Below, in pieces: positions 26,300 to 35,961 of a DNA stretch of 64,000 bases. A model generated the notes under the pieces. It saw only the letters and a program-made list of their open reading frames with translations, made no database searches and had not been told where the DNA came from. Made by a program: the position numbers and the translations under genes. The stretch is from NCBI RefSeq assembly GCF_014843845.1, contig NZ_JHQS01000129.1, positions 1 through 64,000 on the forward strand, given 5' to 3'. This stretch comes from Mesorhizobium amorphae (GTDB lineage: Bacteria; Pseudomonadota; Alphaproteobacteria; Rhizobiales; Rhizobiaceae). The number at the start of each line of letters is the position of its first letter. Position 1 is the first letter of the stretch.

Positions 26300-27643
26300 A
26301 TGCCGCTGAGAGACATCAACGACCTGGAGAAGCTGAAGAAGATCAACGCAGCCCTGGTCAGCCGCGTCGAGCGCTCGATGGACCAGCAGGGCAATGCCTT
26401 CTCGCTGTTCCAGACCGCGATTTCGCTGGAGAACCGGGTGCGCACGCGCACCGAGGAATTGCACTCGACCTTGCGCCGGCTCGAACAGTCGAACATCGAC
26501 CTCAGCGCCGCCAAGGAAACCGCCGAACTGGCGAACCTCTCCAAGACCAGGTTCCTGGCCGCCGCCAGCCATGACGTGCTGCAGCCGCTGAACGCCGCCC
26601 ACCTCTCGGTCTCGGCGCTGGCCGAACTGCAGACCAGCGACGAAGGCAGGAAACTGGTGCGGCAGGTCGAGCGCTCGCTGGAGACAATGGAAGACCTGTT
26701 GCGCACGCTGCTCGACATCTCCAAGCTCGACGCCGGCGTGGTGCAGCCCGACATCGGCGACGTCAGCCTGGAGACGCTGTTTTCCTCGCTGCGCTCGGAT
26801 TTCCTGCCCGTCGCCGAGCTGAAGGGCCTGACGCTGAAATTCCGGCCGGTGAACGCCGTAGTGCGTTCCGACCGCACGCTGCTGCGCCGCATCCTGCAGA
26901 ACATCTTGTCCAATGCGCTGCGCTACACCCGCTCCGGCGGTGTGCTGGTCGGTACCAGGCATCGTGGCGACACCATCCGCATCGACGTCGCCGACACCGG
27001 CTGCGGCATCCCCGACGACCAGCGCGAGGCGGTGTTCGAGGAATTCCACCGCGGCGGCACCGCACTCACCGATACCGGGTTTTCCGGCGGCGGGCTAGGA
27101 TTGGGTCTCGCGATCGTGCGCCGCATGGCGGCAGCGCTTGGCCATCCCGTGACGTTTTCGTCGAAGGTCGGCCGCGGCACGATCTTTCACATCGACGTGC
27201 CGGTCGGCATCGGCGCCACGTCTGACACCGTTGCCGGCACCACCGACATGGAGCGGCCGCGCGGCTACGGCCTGTTCGGCACCAAAGTGCTGCTGGTCGA
27301 AAACGACGCCGACGTGCTGCAGGCGATGACGTCCCTGCTCGAGCGCTGGCAATGCGTGGTGCGTGCGGCGACCTCGACCGACGATGCGCTCGACATGCTC
27401 GGCGATACGGACTGGGTGCCGGACATCGTCATTGCCGACCAGCATCTCGACGGCGGCGACCTCGGCACCGCCACCATCGCCGAGGTCCGCGACTATCTCG
27501 GTCGCCCGGTTCCGGCCCTGATCGTCACCGCCGACGCTTCAGAAATTGTCGCCAAGGCCGCCCGCGCCGACGGCATCGAGCTGATGCGCAAACCGCTGAA
27601 GCCGGCGCAACTGCGCGCCCTGCTAGCGCATTTGCTGGCTTAG
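26300..27643 (+). CDS. Hybrid histidine kinase (NahK-like)
   Basis: 447 residues. A coiled-coil (about 40-85) leads to the dimerisation helix with phospho-His91 (AAASHDVLQPLNAA), the ATPase domain has N-box NILSNALRYT, G1 ADTGCGIPDD and G2 SGGGLGLGLAIV, and a C-terminal receiver carries Asp380 (VIADQHLDGG). There is no membrane segment, so it is cytoplasmic and should take its signal from a partner, most likely the FIST protein encoded 12 bases upstream. This kinase type with HDVLQPL and a receiver is the NahK/NosP-associated group. Its output could pass to the convergent LuxR-type regulator. Confidence 0.9.
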   Translation: MPLRDINDLEKLKKINAALVSRVERSMDQQGNAFSLFQTAISLENRVRTRTEELHSTLRRLEQSNIDLSAAKETAELANLSKTRFLAAASHDVLQPLNAAHLSVSALAELQTSDEGRKLVRQVERSLETMEDLLRTLLDISKLDAGVVQPDIGDVSLETLFSSLRSDFLPVAELKGLTLKFRPVNAVVRSDRTLLRRILQNILSNALRYTRSGGVLVGTRHRGDTIRIDVADTGCGIPDDQREAVFEEFHRGGTALTDTGFSGGGLGLGLAIVRRMAAALGHPVTFSSKVGRGTIFHIDVPVGIGATSDTVAGTTDMERPRGYGLFGTKVLLVENDADVLQAMTSLLERWQCVVRAATSTDDALDMLGDTDWVPDIVIADQHLDGGDLGTATIAEVRDYLGRPVPALIVTADASEIVAKAARADGIELMRKPLKPAQLRALLAHLLA

Positions 27644-27678
27644 CTCGATGCCCTCCCCTCGATGGGAGGGTAAAAGGC

Positions 27679-28362
27679 TCAGAACCCAGCCTGGTCGCGA
27701 AACAGCTCGGCATTGTCCAGCTTCGACACTTCGATCACCGCTTGCGTGCGGCTGTACACATTGAGCTTGCGCAGGATCTCCGAGACATGCGCCTTGACGG
27801 TGGTCTCGCCGACCTGCAGTTCATAGGCGATCTGTTTGTTGAGCATGCCCTGGCGCAGCATCTGCAGCACCCTGAGCTGCTGCGGCGTCAATCTGGACAG
27901 GCGCTGCAGCATGTCGGCGCGGTCGGCGCTGTCGGCGTCGGGCGGCTGGCCCTCATAGGTTTCGGGCACATAGATCGCGCCATCCATCACCGAACGGATG
28001 GCGGCGGCGAGGTCGCTCTTGCGCGCCGATTTCGGGATGAAACCGGCAGCCCCATAAGACAGTGCCTCGGAGATGATCCTCGGCTCTTCATAGCCCGAGA
28101 CGATGACCACCGGCAGACGCGGATGGCGGGTCCTGAGCTGCAGCAGTCCGTCGAAGCCATGCACGTCGGGCATGCTGAGGTCGAGCAGCGCAAGGTCGAA
28201 CAGTTTTGCGCCGGCCAGCAGATCGAGCGCCTCGGCGATCGAGCGCGCCTCGACCGTATCGACATCCGGATAGGCCATCTGCACGGCGCTGTGCAGCGCC
28301 TCGCGAAACAGCGGATGGTCGTCGATGATCAGAAACCGGGCGCGATCGTTGACTGCGGTCAT
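27679..28362 (-). CDS. NarL/LuxR-type response regulator
   Basis: 227 residues. The receiver domain has Asp14-Asp15 and phospho-acceptor Asp61 (LLDLSMPD), with Lys near 109 (PKSARKSD). A GerE-type helix-turn-helix lies at about 155-220 (LTPQQLRVLQMLRQGMLNKQ, ETTVKAHVSEILRKL). It binds DNA when phosphorylated. It is convergent with the hybrid kinase and separated by only 36 bases, so it is the probable output of that kinase. Confidence 0.92.
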   Translation of the reverse strand: MTAVNDRARFLIIDDHPLFREALHSAVQMAYPDVDTVEARSIAEALDLLAGAKLFDLALLDLSMPDVHGFDGLLQLRTRHPRLPVVIVSGYEEPRIISEALSYGAAGFIPKSARKSDLAAAIRSVMDGAIYVPETYEGQPPDADSADRADMLQRLSRLTPQQLRVLQMLRQGMLNKQIAYELQVGETTVKAHVSEILRKLNVYSRTQAVIEVSKLDNAELFRDQAGF

Positions 28363-28522
28363 GGTGAGGTCGCTTCACTTCGCTCAGAATAGGATAATCC
28401 GGCGACCATGGCCAGATTATTGCAAGATAGTACATCGCCATATTTGGCTGGCGCTTGCCCGGCCGTGCAAATCGGCCGAATGTGCCGGCAAACAAAACCA
28501 TAGCTTTGGCAGAGACCGGTGC

Positions 28523-28826
28523 ATGACAGAATTCGTCCTCCCCTTGCCCGCAACCCCTTCGGTGGCCGTCGCGGGCTCTGAGGCACGTTTTGCGGTACGC
28601 CGCATCTTCCGCGTCGGCCGCAACTACGCGGCGCATGCGCGCGAACTCGGCAATGACGAGCGCGACCCGCCCTTCTTCACCAAGCCGGCCGACGCGATGG
28701 TCGATTCCGGCACGACCATTCCCTACCCGCCGCTGACCAAAAACCTGCACCACGGGCCAGACCATCACCGGCGGCGTCGACGGAATCGGCATGATCGCAG
28801 TAACCATCGGCCAGCCGATAGCGTGA
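28523..28826 (+). pseudogene. Fumarylacetoacetate/fumarylpyruvate hydrolase gene with internal deletion
   Basis: The first 77 codons read a normal N-terminus of the family (RRIFRVGRNYAAHARELGND, TKPADAMVDSGTTIPYPP, NLHH). Right after this, in the next frame from 28755, the C-terminal end appears (GQTITGGVDGIGMIAVTIGQ) and stops at 28826. The roughly 130 central residues with the metal-binding Glu/Asp set are missing and the frame is broken. The gene directly upstream of maiA normally completes the gentisate or homogentisate path, so this step is lost here or provided elsewhere. Confidence 0.8.
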
Positions 28827-28830
28827 TCCG

Positions 28831-29481
28831 ATGAGCGACCTCGTCCTTCACAACTACTACCGTTCCTCCACCTCCTATCGGGTGCGGATCGCGCTGGAGA
28901 TGAAGGGCCTGACCTATGATTATGTGCCGCATCATCTACGCCATGGCGAGCATCTGGAGCCGGCCTATCTCGCGGTCAATCCGCAAGGGCTGGTGCCGGC
29001 GCTGATCCTGGGCGACGGCACGCTTTTGACGCAGTCGCTGGCGATCATCGAATATCTGGACGAGACGAAGCCCGAACCGCCGCTTCTGCCGAAGGATGCT
29101 CTCGGCCGGGCGCGCGTCAGGATGCTGGCGCAGATGATCGCCTGCGACATCCATCCGGTGAACAATCTGCGCGTGCTGACTTCGCTGCGCACGCTGTTCG
29201 GCGCCGGCGACCAGGATGTCGTCAACTGGTTCCGGCACTGGGTGAACGAAGGTTTCCAACCACTTGAGAAGATTCTGGCCTCGTCGCCCGAGACCGGCAC
29301 ATTCTGTCACGGCGATACGCCGGGGCTGGCCGACATCTGCTTGGTCGCCCAGGTCACCAACAATGCCCGCTTCGGCGTCGACATGACGCCCTACCCCACG
29401 ATCTCGCGCATTCATTCCGCCTGCATGGCGCTGCCGGCCTTTCAGAAGGCGGCGCCAGAGAATCAGATAGACGCGGAATAG
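28831..29481 (+). CDS. maiA: Maleylacetoacetate/maleylpyruvate isomerase (zeta GST)
   Basis: 216 residues. The zeta-class signature YYRSSTSYRVRIALEMKGL has the SSxSxRVRIA glutathione site; NPQGLVPAL and LAIIEYLDE follow in the thioredoxin-like domain, and the C-terminal helical domain includes DIHPVNNLRVL. It isomerises the cis double bond of maleylacetoacetate or maleylpyruvate with glutathione. It starts four bases after the stop of the broken hydrolase gene, so the two were an operon. Confidence 0.9.
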   Translation: MSDLVLHNYYRSSTSYRVRIALEMKGLTYDYVPHHLRHGEHLEPAYLAVNPQGLVPALILGDGTLLTQSLAIIEYLDETKPEPPLLPKDALGRARVRMLAQMIACDIHPVNNLRVLTSLRTLFGAGDQDVVNWFRHWVNEGFQPLEKILASSPETGTFCHGDTPGLADICLVAQVTNNARFGVDMTPYPTISRIHSACMALPAFQKAAPENQIDAE

Positions 29482-29516
29482 CCGCATAAGATCGGGGCAG
29501 AGCATGGGAGTTGCCG

Positions 29517-30557
29517 ATGAAAGCCGTCGTCTTCGAGAAATTCGGCGAGGCGCCGACGATCCAGACCGTGCCCGACCCGAAGCCGGCGCCGGAAGGCGTC
29601 GTCATCAAGGTCGAGGCGACCGGGCTTTGCCGCAGCGACTGGCACGGCTGGATGGGCCATGACGACGGCATCACGCTGCCGCATGTGCCGGGCCACGAAC
29701 TGGCCGGCGTCGTCGTTGCCGCAGGCAAGCGGGTGACCCGCTGGAAGGCCGGGGAGCGTGTCACCGTGCCCTTTGCCGTCGGCTGCGGCCGCTGCTTCGA
29801 ATGCAATTCGGGCAATCACCAGGTCTGCGAGCACCAGACGCAGCCGGGTTTCACCGCCTGGGGTTCGTTCGCCGAATATGTCGCCATCGACCATGCCGAC
29901 ACCAACCTCGTGCGCCTGCCGGACGAAATGGACTTCGCCACAGCCGCCAGCCTCGGCTGCCGCTTTGTCACCTCGTTCCGCGCCATCGTCGACCAGGGCC
30001 GGGTGACGCCAGGTGAATGGGTGGCCGTGCATGGCTGCGGCGGCGTCGGCCTGTCGGCGATCATGATCGCCAGCTCGATGGGCGCCAATGTGATTGCCAT
30101 CGACCTCACCGACGAGAAGCTGGACTTCGCCAAAAAGATCGGCGCAGTGGCGACGATCAATGCCGCGACAACGCCGAATGTGGTCAAGGCGGTCAAGCAG
30201 ATCACCAATGGCGGTGCGCATATGTCGATGGACGCGCTCGGCCATCCGACGACCTCGTTCAACTCGATCGCCAATCTGCGCCGGCGCGGCCGTCACGTGC
30301 AGGTCGGCCTGATGCTCGCCGAGCATGCCAGGCCGCAGGTGCCGATGGACAAGGTAATCGCGTTCGAACTCGAGATCCTCGGCAGCCACGGCATGCAGGC
30401 CTACCGCTATCCGGCGATGATGGAGATGATCCGGACCGGCAAGCTGAAGCCCGAACTGCTGGTCGGCAAGAAGATCAGCCTCGAGGAGGCGCCCGCCGCG
30501 CTGATGGCGATGGGCGGCTTCGAAGGCATCGGCATCGGCGTGGTGACGAAATTTTAG
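29517..30557 (+). CDS. Zinc-dependent alcohol dehydrogenase
   Basis: 346 residues of the medium-chain dehydrogenase family. Catalytic zinc ligands are Cys in TGLCRSDWHGW, His in PGHELAG and a Cys further on; the structural zinc site shows CGRCFECNSGNHQVC. The cofactor site is GCGGVGLSAI. ATG 29517 has GGGAG upstream; a TTG six bases earlier is less likely. The substrate is not evident. It follows maiA by 35 bases and may share its transcript. Confidence 0.9.
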   Translation: MKAVVFEKFGEAPTIQTVPDPKPAPEGVVIKVEATGLCRSDWHGWMGHDDGITLPHVPGHELAGVVVAAGKRVTRWKAGERVTVPFAVGCGRCFECNSGNHQVCEHQTQPGFTAWGSFAEYVAIDHADTNLVRLPDEMDFATAASLGCRFVTSFRAIVDQGRVTPGEWVAVHGCGGVGLSAIMIASSMGANVIAIDLTDEKLDFAKKIGAVATINAATTPNVVKAVKQITNGGAHMSMDALGHPTTSFNSIANLRRRGRHVQVGLMLAEHARPQVPMDKVIAFELEILGSHGMQAYRYPAMMEMIRTGKLKPELLVGKKISLEEAPAALMAMGGFEGIGIGVVTKF

Positions 30558-30572
30558 CTGCGGCCGGCACTA

Positions 30573-31465
30573 TCACCCAACAGTCGCGGGTCGCGGCGCT
30601 TCCTGCTTGGCAAACTTCTTCGCTCCGAACACGCACAAGACCACGCCGAGCGTGACGACAATCATCAGCGGGCTCACCTGTTCATGCAGCAGCGTTGCCG
30701 CCAGCGCGAGGCCGAAGAAGGGCTGCAACAACTGCAACTGCCCGACCGCGGCGATGCCGCCTTGCGCCAGGCCGCGATACCAGAAGACGAAGCCGATCAG
30801 CATGCTGAACAGCGAGACATAGGCGAGGCCGATCCAGGCGGCGTTGCCGACACCATCAAGTGACGCCGGCATGGTGATCAGTGTCAGCGCCAGCATGACC
30901 GGCAGTGACAGCACCAGTGCCCAGCAGATCACCTGCCAGCCGCCGAGCTTGCGTGACAGAGCGGCACCCTCTGCATAGCCGAGGCCGCAGACGATGATGG
31001 CGGCAAGCATCAGACCGTCGCCCACCGCCGAGGCCGTCACGCCTTGCGTCAGGGCAAAGCCCGCAACGAGCGCGCTGCCCAGGCACGAGAACAGCCAGAA
31101 CGCCGGGCGCGGACGATCGCCACCCCGCAGCACACCGAAGACGCGGTCGCCAGCGGCAGCAGGCCGACGAAGATGATGGAATGGGCCGTGGTGACGTGCT
31201 TCAGCGCCAAGGCGGTCAGCAGAGGAAAGCCGACAACGACGCCAAGCGCCACGATCACCAGCGACAGCAGATCGCCGCGCTCCGGACGTTTCTGCCGGAA
31301 CAGGAGCAGCAATGCCAGACCAAGCAGTCCGGCAATCGCCGCTCGGGCCGACGTCAAGAATGTCGGGTCGAAATCCATCACCGCCACGCGCGTCGCAGGC
31401 AGCGAGCCGCTGAAGATCAGCACGCCGATGAAGCCGTTCACCCAGCCATTCAAACTTCTGTCCAT
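30573..31465 (-). pseudogene. EamA/DMT-family transporter gene with a frameshift
   Basis: The 5' part from ATG 31465 encodes the first helices (GWVNGFIGVLIFSGSLPATR to IIFVGLLPLAT). Around 31142 the frame is lost, and the remaining helices and EamA repeat (LRGGDRPRPAFWLFS to VVLCVFGAKKF) continue in another frame. The total length is one base short of a multiple of three, which fits a single deletion in the run GCGACCGCGTCTTC. A full ten-helix exporter would result without it. It is divergent from a MocR-type regulator. Confidence 0.78.
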
Positions 31466-31527
31466 GATCTGCTCCGTTTGCCCTCCCGTACAGGTTCGGG
31501 CTATGGCGCCGCCAGAGACAATGCGGT

Positions 31528-31545
31528 ACAGTTTGGCAAAACTGT
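31528..31545. promoter_or_regulatory. Dyad operator between the EamA gene and MocR
   Basis: ACAGTTTGGCAAAACTGT is symmetrical at 16 of 18 positions. It lies in the intergenic region between divergent genes, 23 bases before the MocR start. It is a plausible binding site of the MocR-type regulator on both promoters. Confidence 0.55.
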
Positions 31546-31567
31546 TATGGTCAATTGAGAAGTACAG

Positions 31568-32971
31568 ATGGACACATCCGATCCAAAAACCGGTAGCGAA
31601 GGAACGCTTGTCGAAGCGGTCATGGTGGCGATCAGGCACAGGATTGCCGCGCGCATCCTGACGCCCGGGGCGCGGCTGCCGTCGATCCGGGCCTTCGCCG
31701 GCACGATGCAGGTGTCGAAGTCGACTGTCGTCGAAGCCTATGAGCGCCTGGCCGCCGAAGGCACGATCCGCTCGCGGCCTGGTTCGGGCTTCTACGCCGC
31801 CGGACCGCTGGCGCCACTGTCGCTGGCCGAGATCGGCCCTCGGCTCGACCGGGTCATCGATCCGCTCTGGGTCTCGCGCCAGTCCCTGGAAGCCGGCGAC
31901 GAGACCCTGAAACCCGGCTGTGGCTGGCTGCCAGCCTCGTGGATGCCGCAGGCAGCGTTGCGCCGGGCGCTGCGCACAGTGGCGCGGACCGACGATGTCA
32001 CGCTGGCGGACTACGGCACACCGCTCGGCCTGCCAGCGCTGCGCCAGTTGCTCGCGCGGCGCATGGCCGGGCACGGTATCGAGGCCTCGCCAGAGCAGAT
32101 CATGCTGACGGAATCGGGCACGCAGGCCATCGATCTCCTCTGCCGCTTCCTACTCGAACCCGGCGACACGGTGCTGGTCGACGATCCCTGCTATTTCAAC
32201 TTCCATGCCCTGTTGCGCGCTCACCGGGCCAAGGTCGTCAGCGTTCCCTACACGCCGTCGGGGCCGGATATCGAGCTGTTCGCCCAGGCGCTGGCCGAGC
32301 ACCGGCCGCGCCTCTACATCACCAATTCCGCCATCCACAATCCGACCGGCGCGATCCTGTCGCCTGTCACCGCCCACCGCCTGCTCAAGCTCGCCGACCA
32401 GTCGGACCTCACCATCATCGAGGACGACATCTTCGCCGATTTCGAGCACGCGCCTGCCCCGCGCCTTGCGGCGTTCGATGGCCTCAGTCGGGTCGTCCAT
32501 ATCGGCAGTTTTTCCAAGACGCTTTCGGCATCGGTCCGCTGCGGCTACATCGCAGCGCCCCGCGACTGGATCGAACAACTCACCGACCTCAAGATCGCCA
32601 CAACCTTCGGCGGCGGCCGGCTCGCGGCCGAACTGGTGCTGACGCTGCTCAAGGACGGCAGCTATCGCAAGCACATGGACTTGCTGCGGGCGCGGCTTTC
32701 GCGCGCCATGGGCGAAACCAGCGCCCGCCTGAAGGCGATCGGCATCACGCCCTGGATCGAGCAGCCGGCCGGCCTGTTCCTGTGGTGCAGCCTGCCGGAT
32801 GGGGTGGATGGGACAGAAGTGGCCCGCCGTGCTTTGGCCGCCAACATCGTGCTCGCACCCGGCAATGCATTCAGCCTGTCGCAGACCGCCAGCCGTTTCT
32901 TGCGCTTCAACGTTGCCCAGTCGGGAGACGAGCGGATTTTCACCACGCTCGAAGCAGCGATGTCGCGTTGA
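31568..32971 (+). CDS. MocR-type transcriptional regulator (GntR-aminotransferase fusion)
   Basis: 467 residues. The first 80 are a GntR winged helix (RLPSIRAFAGTMQVSKSTVV, GTIRSRPGSGFYAA). The rest is a fold-type I aminotransferase-like domain with PLP lysine Lys317 (SFSKTLS), ITNSAIHNPTGA and an Arg near the end. Such proteins sense PLP or amino compounds and act as regulators. It is divergent from the EamA exporter gene, the usual target arrangement; the exporter is broken here. Its own promoter region carries the dyad at 31528. Confidence 0.9.
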   Translation: MDTSDPKTGSEGTLVEAVMVAIRHRIAARILTPGARLPSIRAFAGTMQVSKSTVVEAYERLAAEGTIRSRPGSGFYAAGPLAPLSLAEIGPRLDRVIDPLWVSRQSLEAGDETLKPGCGWLPASWMPQAALRRALRTVARTDDVTLADYGTPLGLPALRQLLARRMAGHGIEASPEQIMLTESGTQAIDLLCRFLLEPGDTVLVDDPCYFNFHALLRAHRAKVVSVPYTPSGPDIELFAQALAEHRPRLYITNSAIHNPTGAILSPVTAHRLLKLADQSDLTIIEDDIFADFEHAPAPRLAAFDGLSRVVHIGSFSKTLSASVRCGYIAAPRDWIEQLTDLKIATTFGGGRLAAELVLTLLKDGSYRKHMDLLRARLSRAMGETSARLKAIGITPWIEQPAGLFLWCSLPDGVDGTEVARRALAANIVLAPGNAFSLSQTASRFLRFNVAQSGDERIFTTLEAAMSR

Positions 32972-32986
32972 TGTCGTGATCACCAG

Positions 32987-33880
32987 TCAGCGGGAAGACG
33001 TGCAAACCTCCCGAACGCAATCCCGCAGCCAGCGCTGCGCCGGATCGGCGTCGAGGCGCGGATGCCAGAGCATGGAAATGGTGACCTCCACGGTGGTGAC
33101 CGGCAGGGGAAAGCTGAACATGCCGGCACGTGCCCCGTGCGAATGCCGCTCGGGGACGCTGGCGATCAGATCGGAAGCACGCGCCATGGCAAGTGCGGCC
33201 GAGAAGCCTGACACCATGCACACCACAGTCCGCTGCAATCCGAGTTGGCTCAAAGCCTCGTCAATCGGCCCCCTTTCGCGGCCACGCCGCGAAACACTGA
33301 TGTGGCGGCCGGCCGCGAAGCGCTCCGGTGTTATGGCGCCCCGGCTCAGCGGATGACCGGCCCGCACCGCACCGATGAAGCGGTCGCGGAACAGCGCCTG
33401 GATACGCACCTCGGGCCCGGTCTCACCGGCAACGCCGATCTCCAGGTCAACAGCCGCTTCGCGCAGTGAGGCGACGTCCTTGTCGGACTTTGGTGCGAAG
33501 CGCACCCGAACGCCTGGCGCATCCGCTTCGATGCGGGCGACAAGAGGGGGCCCGAACTCCTCGACGAAACCCTCATTGGTGCGCAGCGTAAACGTCCTGT
33601 CGAGACGTGAAAGGTCGAGCAGCTTTGCCGGACGCAACAACGCTTCTGCGTCCTGAACCACACGCCCTGTCTGCTGCCGCAATTCAAGTGCCCGCGGCGT
33701 CGGCACCAGGCCGCGCCCGGCGCGGACCAGCAAGGGGTCGCCCGTCGCCTCGCGCAGGCGCGCCAGCGTGCGGCTCATTGCCGAGGGGCTGAGGCGCAGC
33801 CGCTGGGCGGCCCGCGCCACGCTGCCCTCGGTCAGCAAAATGTCGAGGGCGAAGAGCAAATTGAGATCAGGCGATGCCAT
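32987..33880 (-). CDS. LysR-family transcriptional regulator
   Basis: 297 residues from ATG 33880, the normal length. The helix-turn-helix is in the first 60 residues (LLFALDILLTEGSVARAAQR, SPSAMSRTLARLREATGDPL). The effector domain follows with FTLRTNEGFVEEFGPPLV. It belongs to the group that controls divergent efflux or oxidoreductase genes. Its divergent neighbour is an MFS exporter with about 130 bases between, which probably holds the LysR box; TGCATGAATAAGGTGCA is one candidate. Confidence 0.88.
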   Translation of the reverse strand: MASPDLNLLFALDILLTEGSVARAAQRLRLSPSAMSRTLARLREATGDPLLVRAGRGLVPTPRALELRQQTGRVVQDAEALLRPAKLLDLSRLDRTFTLRTNEGFVEEFGPPLVARIEADAPGVRVRFAPKSDKDVASLREAAVDLEIGVAGETGPEVRIQALFRDRFIGAVRAGHPLSRGAITPERFAAGRHISVSRRGRERGPIDEALSQLGLQRTVVCMVSGFSAALAMARASDLIASVPERHSHGARAGMFSFPLPVTTVEVTISMLWHPRLDADPAQRWLRDCVREVCTSSR

Positions 33881-34011
33881 CGACGGATCATAACACATGA
33901 CAGGGCGTTCTGTGCATGAATAAGGTGCAAATGCTGCGCCTTCCGCCATATCAACCAGAAGGCTAGATCTCCGATAGCTCCGGTTCTGGGGCTGATGGAA
34001 AGGAGATCGCC

Positions 34012-35460
34012 TTGGCAATCGCTGAGCAAAATCGGGACGAGCGCGTATCGGCGCGGCAACAGACGCAATCCGCAGGCTGGGCGCTGGCAAGCCTGTCGCT
34101 TGCCACGCTGCTGTCATCGCTTGGAACCAGCATCGCCAGCGTCGGCCTGCCGTCGCTGATGCAGGCGTTCGGCGCGTCTTTCCAGTCGGTGCAATGGGTT
34201 GTTCTCGCCTATCTGCTCGCCATCACCACATTGATCGTCAGCGCCGGACGGCTCGCCGACATGTTTGGTCGCCGGCCGTTGCTGCTTGGCGGCATCGCGC
34301 TGTTCACGCTCGCCTCGGTACTCTGCGGCCTGGCGCCGACGCTTTGGCTGCTGATCGCGGCGCGGGCCATGCAGGGGCTTGGCGCGGCGCTGATGATGGC
34401 GCTGACGCTGGCTTTTGTCGCCGAAACTGTGACCAAGGCCAGAACCGGCAGCGCCATGGGCCTGCTCGGCGCCATGTCGGCGATCGGCACGACACTCGGC
34501 CCCTCGCTCGGCGGCTTGTTGATCGCCGGCTTCGGCTGGCGGGCGATTTTCCTCGTCAATGTCCCGCTTGGCGTCCTGACCTTCGCTCTCGCCTGGCGTG
34601 CCTTGCCGGCACGCGGTAAGATTGCGCAGACCGATCGAGGCGAATTCGACGCGATAGGCACTGCCCTGCTCGCCCTGACGCTGGCGGCCTATGCGCTGGC
34701 CATGACGCTTGGCAGAGGCAGCTTCGGCTCCTTCAATATCGGCCTGCTGGCTGTCGCCGGCATCGGCGTCCTTCTGTTCGCCGGCGCGCAGGCGAAGGTG
34801 AAAAGCCCGTTGATCAAGCTCGCCAGCTTTCGTGACCTCGAGCTGAGCGCCAGCCTCGGCATGAGCCTCATCGTCGCCACCGTGATGATGGCGACCCTGG
34901 TCGTTGCCCCGTTCTATCTGTCTCGTGGGCTCGGGCTGGATGCCGCAATGGCCGGTCTCGTGCTGTCTACAGGGCCGCTTGTCTCGACCCTTTCAGCGCT
35001 GGTGGCCGGAAGCCTTACCGATCGCTTCGGACCCCACAGGATGATGGTCGCCGGCCTGCTCGGCCTCGCCACGGGCACTTTCCTGCTGTCGCTGGCCATG
35101 ACGGAACTCGGCATTGTCAGCTATGTCGTTCCGATCAGCGTCGCCTGCATCGGCTACGCGCTGTTCCAGACGTCCAACAATGCAGCCGTCATGACCGATG
35201 TCGGTGCCGGCGAACGCGGAGTCGTTTCCGGCCTGCTCAACCTGTCGCGCAATCTTGGTCTGATCACCGGTGCATCGTTGATGGGCGCCATCTTCGCCGC
35301 AGCGTCGGCTGGCGGCACGGACGAGACGATGTTGGGCTCTGCGGCAGCCGCCCGGGGCATGCAGGTCACCTTCCAGGCGGCTACGGTGCTTGCGCTGGTC
35401 GCGCTCAGCCTCGCGGTGCTCTCCTGGCGCACCGTCGCGAAGCGTCAGGCGCAGGCATAG
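34012..35460 (+). CDS. MFS transporter, DHA2-type
   Basis: 482 residues with about 14 membrane helices by eye. Motif A is GRLADMFGRRPLLLGG between helices 2 and 3, and SAIGTTLGPSLGGLLIAGFGWR marks the antiporter motif C region. The start is TTG 34012 with GGAGA seven bases upstream. It probably exports drugs or other small hydrophobic compounds by proton antiport in the inner membrane. It is divergent from the LysR regulator, its likely controller. Confidence 0.88.
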   Translation: MAIAEQNRDERVSARQQTQSAGWALASLSLATLLSSLGTSIASVGLPSLMQAFGASFQSVQWVVLAYLLAITTLIVSAGRLADMFGRRPLLLGGIALFTLASVLCGLAPTLWLLIAARAMQGLGAALMMALTLAFVAETVTKARTGSAMGLLGAMSAIGTTLGPSLGGLLIAGFGWRAIFLVNVPLGVLTFALAWRALPARGKIAQTDRGEFDAIGTALLALTLAAYALAMTLGRGSFGSFNIGLLAVAGIGVLLFAGAQAKVKSPLIKLASFRDLELSASLGMSLIVATVMMATLVVAPFYLSRGLGLDAAMAGLVLSTGPLVSTLSALVAGSLTDRFGPHRMMVAGLLGLATGTFLLSLAMTELGIVSYVVPISVACIGYALFQTSNNAAVMTDVGAGERGVVSGLLNLSRNLGLITGASLMGAIFAAASAGGTDETMLGSAAAARGMQVTFQAATVLALVALSLAVLSWRTVAKRQAQA

Positions 35461-35463
35461 GGC

Positions 35464-35961
35464 TCAGGCCCCTGCCCGCTTGCGGCGCTCGTAGAGCATC
35501 ACCAGCGTCTCGGCGGTCAAGGCCGGCTTCGGCTCGCCTTCGATCTCGACCGTGTTGGCGGCCTTCATCAGATATTGGCCGGGACCTCTGTCCTCCATCG
35601 ACAGCAGCGTCGTGCGCAGCCTGATGCGGGCGCCGACCCGGACCGGCGCCAGGAAGCGCACCTTGTCGAAGCCGTAATTGAAGGCGGCCTGCGTGTTTTC
35701 GGGCACGATGCCCATGCCGAGCGCCAGCGCGCCGATGATCGACAGCGTCAGATAGCCATGCGCGATCGTGGTGCGGAACGGGCTTTGCCGTTTCGCTCTT
35801 TCAGGGTCGACATGGATCCATTGATGATCGCCTGTGCATTCGGCAAACTGGTCGATGCGGTACTGATCGACCGTCGTCCACTCCGACACGCCAAGCTCCT
35901 GCCCGGCCATCGTCCTCAACTGCTCGAAGGTCGGCGGCGTCCTCGGCCGTTCTTCCGTCAT
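35464..35961 (-). CDS. MaoC-like dehydratase
   Basis: 165 residues of the hot-dog fold. FAECTGDHQWIHVDPERAKR carries the catalytic Asp-His pair, and TIAHGYLTLSIIG is the second family block. Substrate is probably an enoyl-CoA. The same family includes NodN and PhaJ. A phasin gene lies 220 bases downstream on the same strand, so a link to polyhydroxyalkanoate is possible but unproven. Confidence 0.88.
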   Translation of the reverse strand: MTEERPRTPPTFEQLRTMAGQELGVSEWTTVDQYRIDQFAECTGDHQWIHVDPERAKRQSPFRTTIAHGYLTLSIIGALALGMGIVPENTQAAFNYGFDKVRFLAPVRVGARIRLRTTLLSMEDRGPGQYLMKAANTVEIEGEPKPALTAETLVMLYERRKRAGA

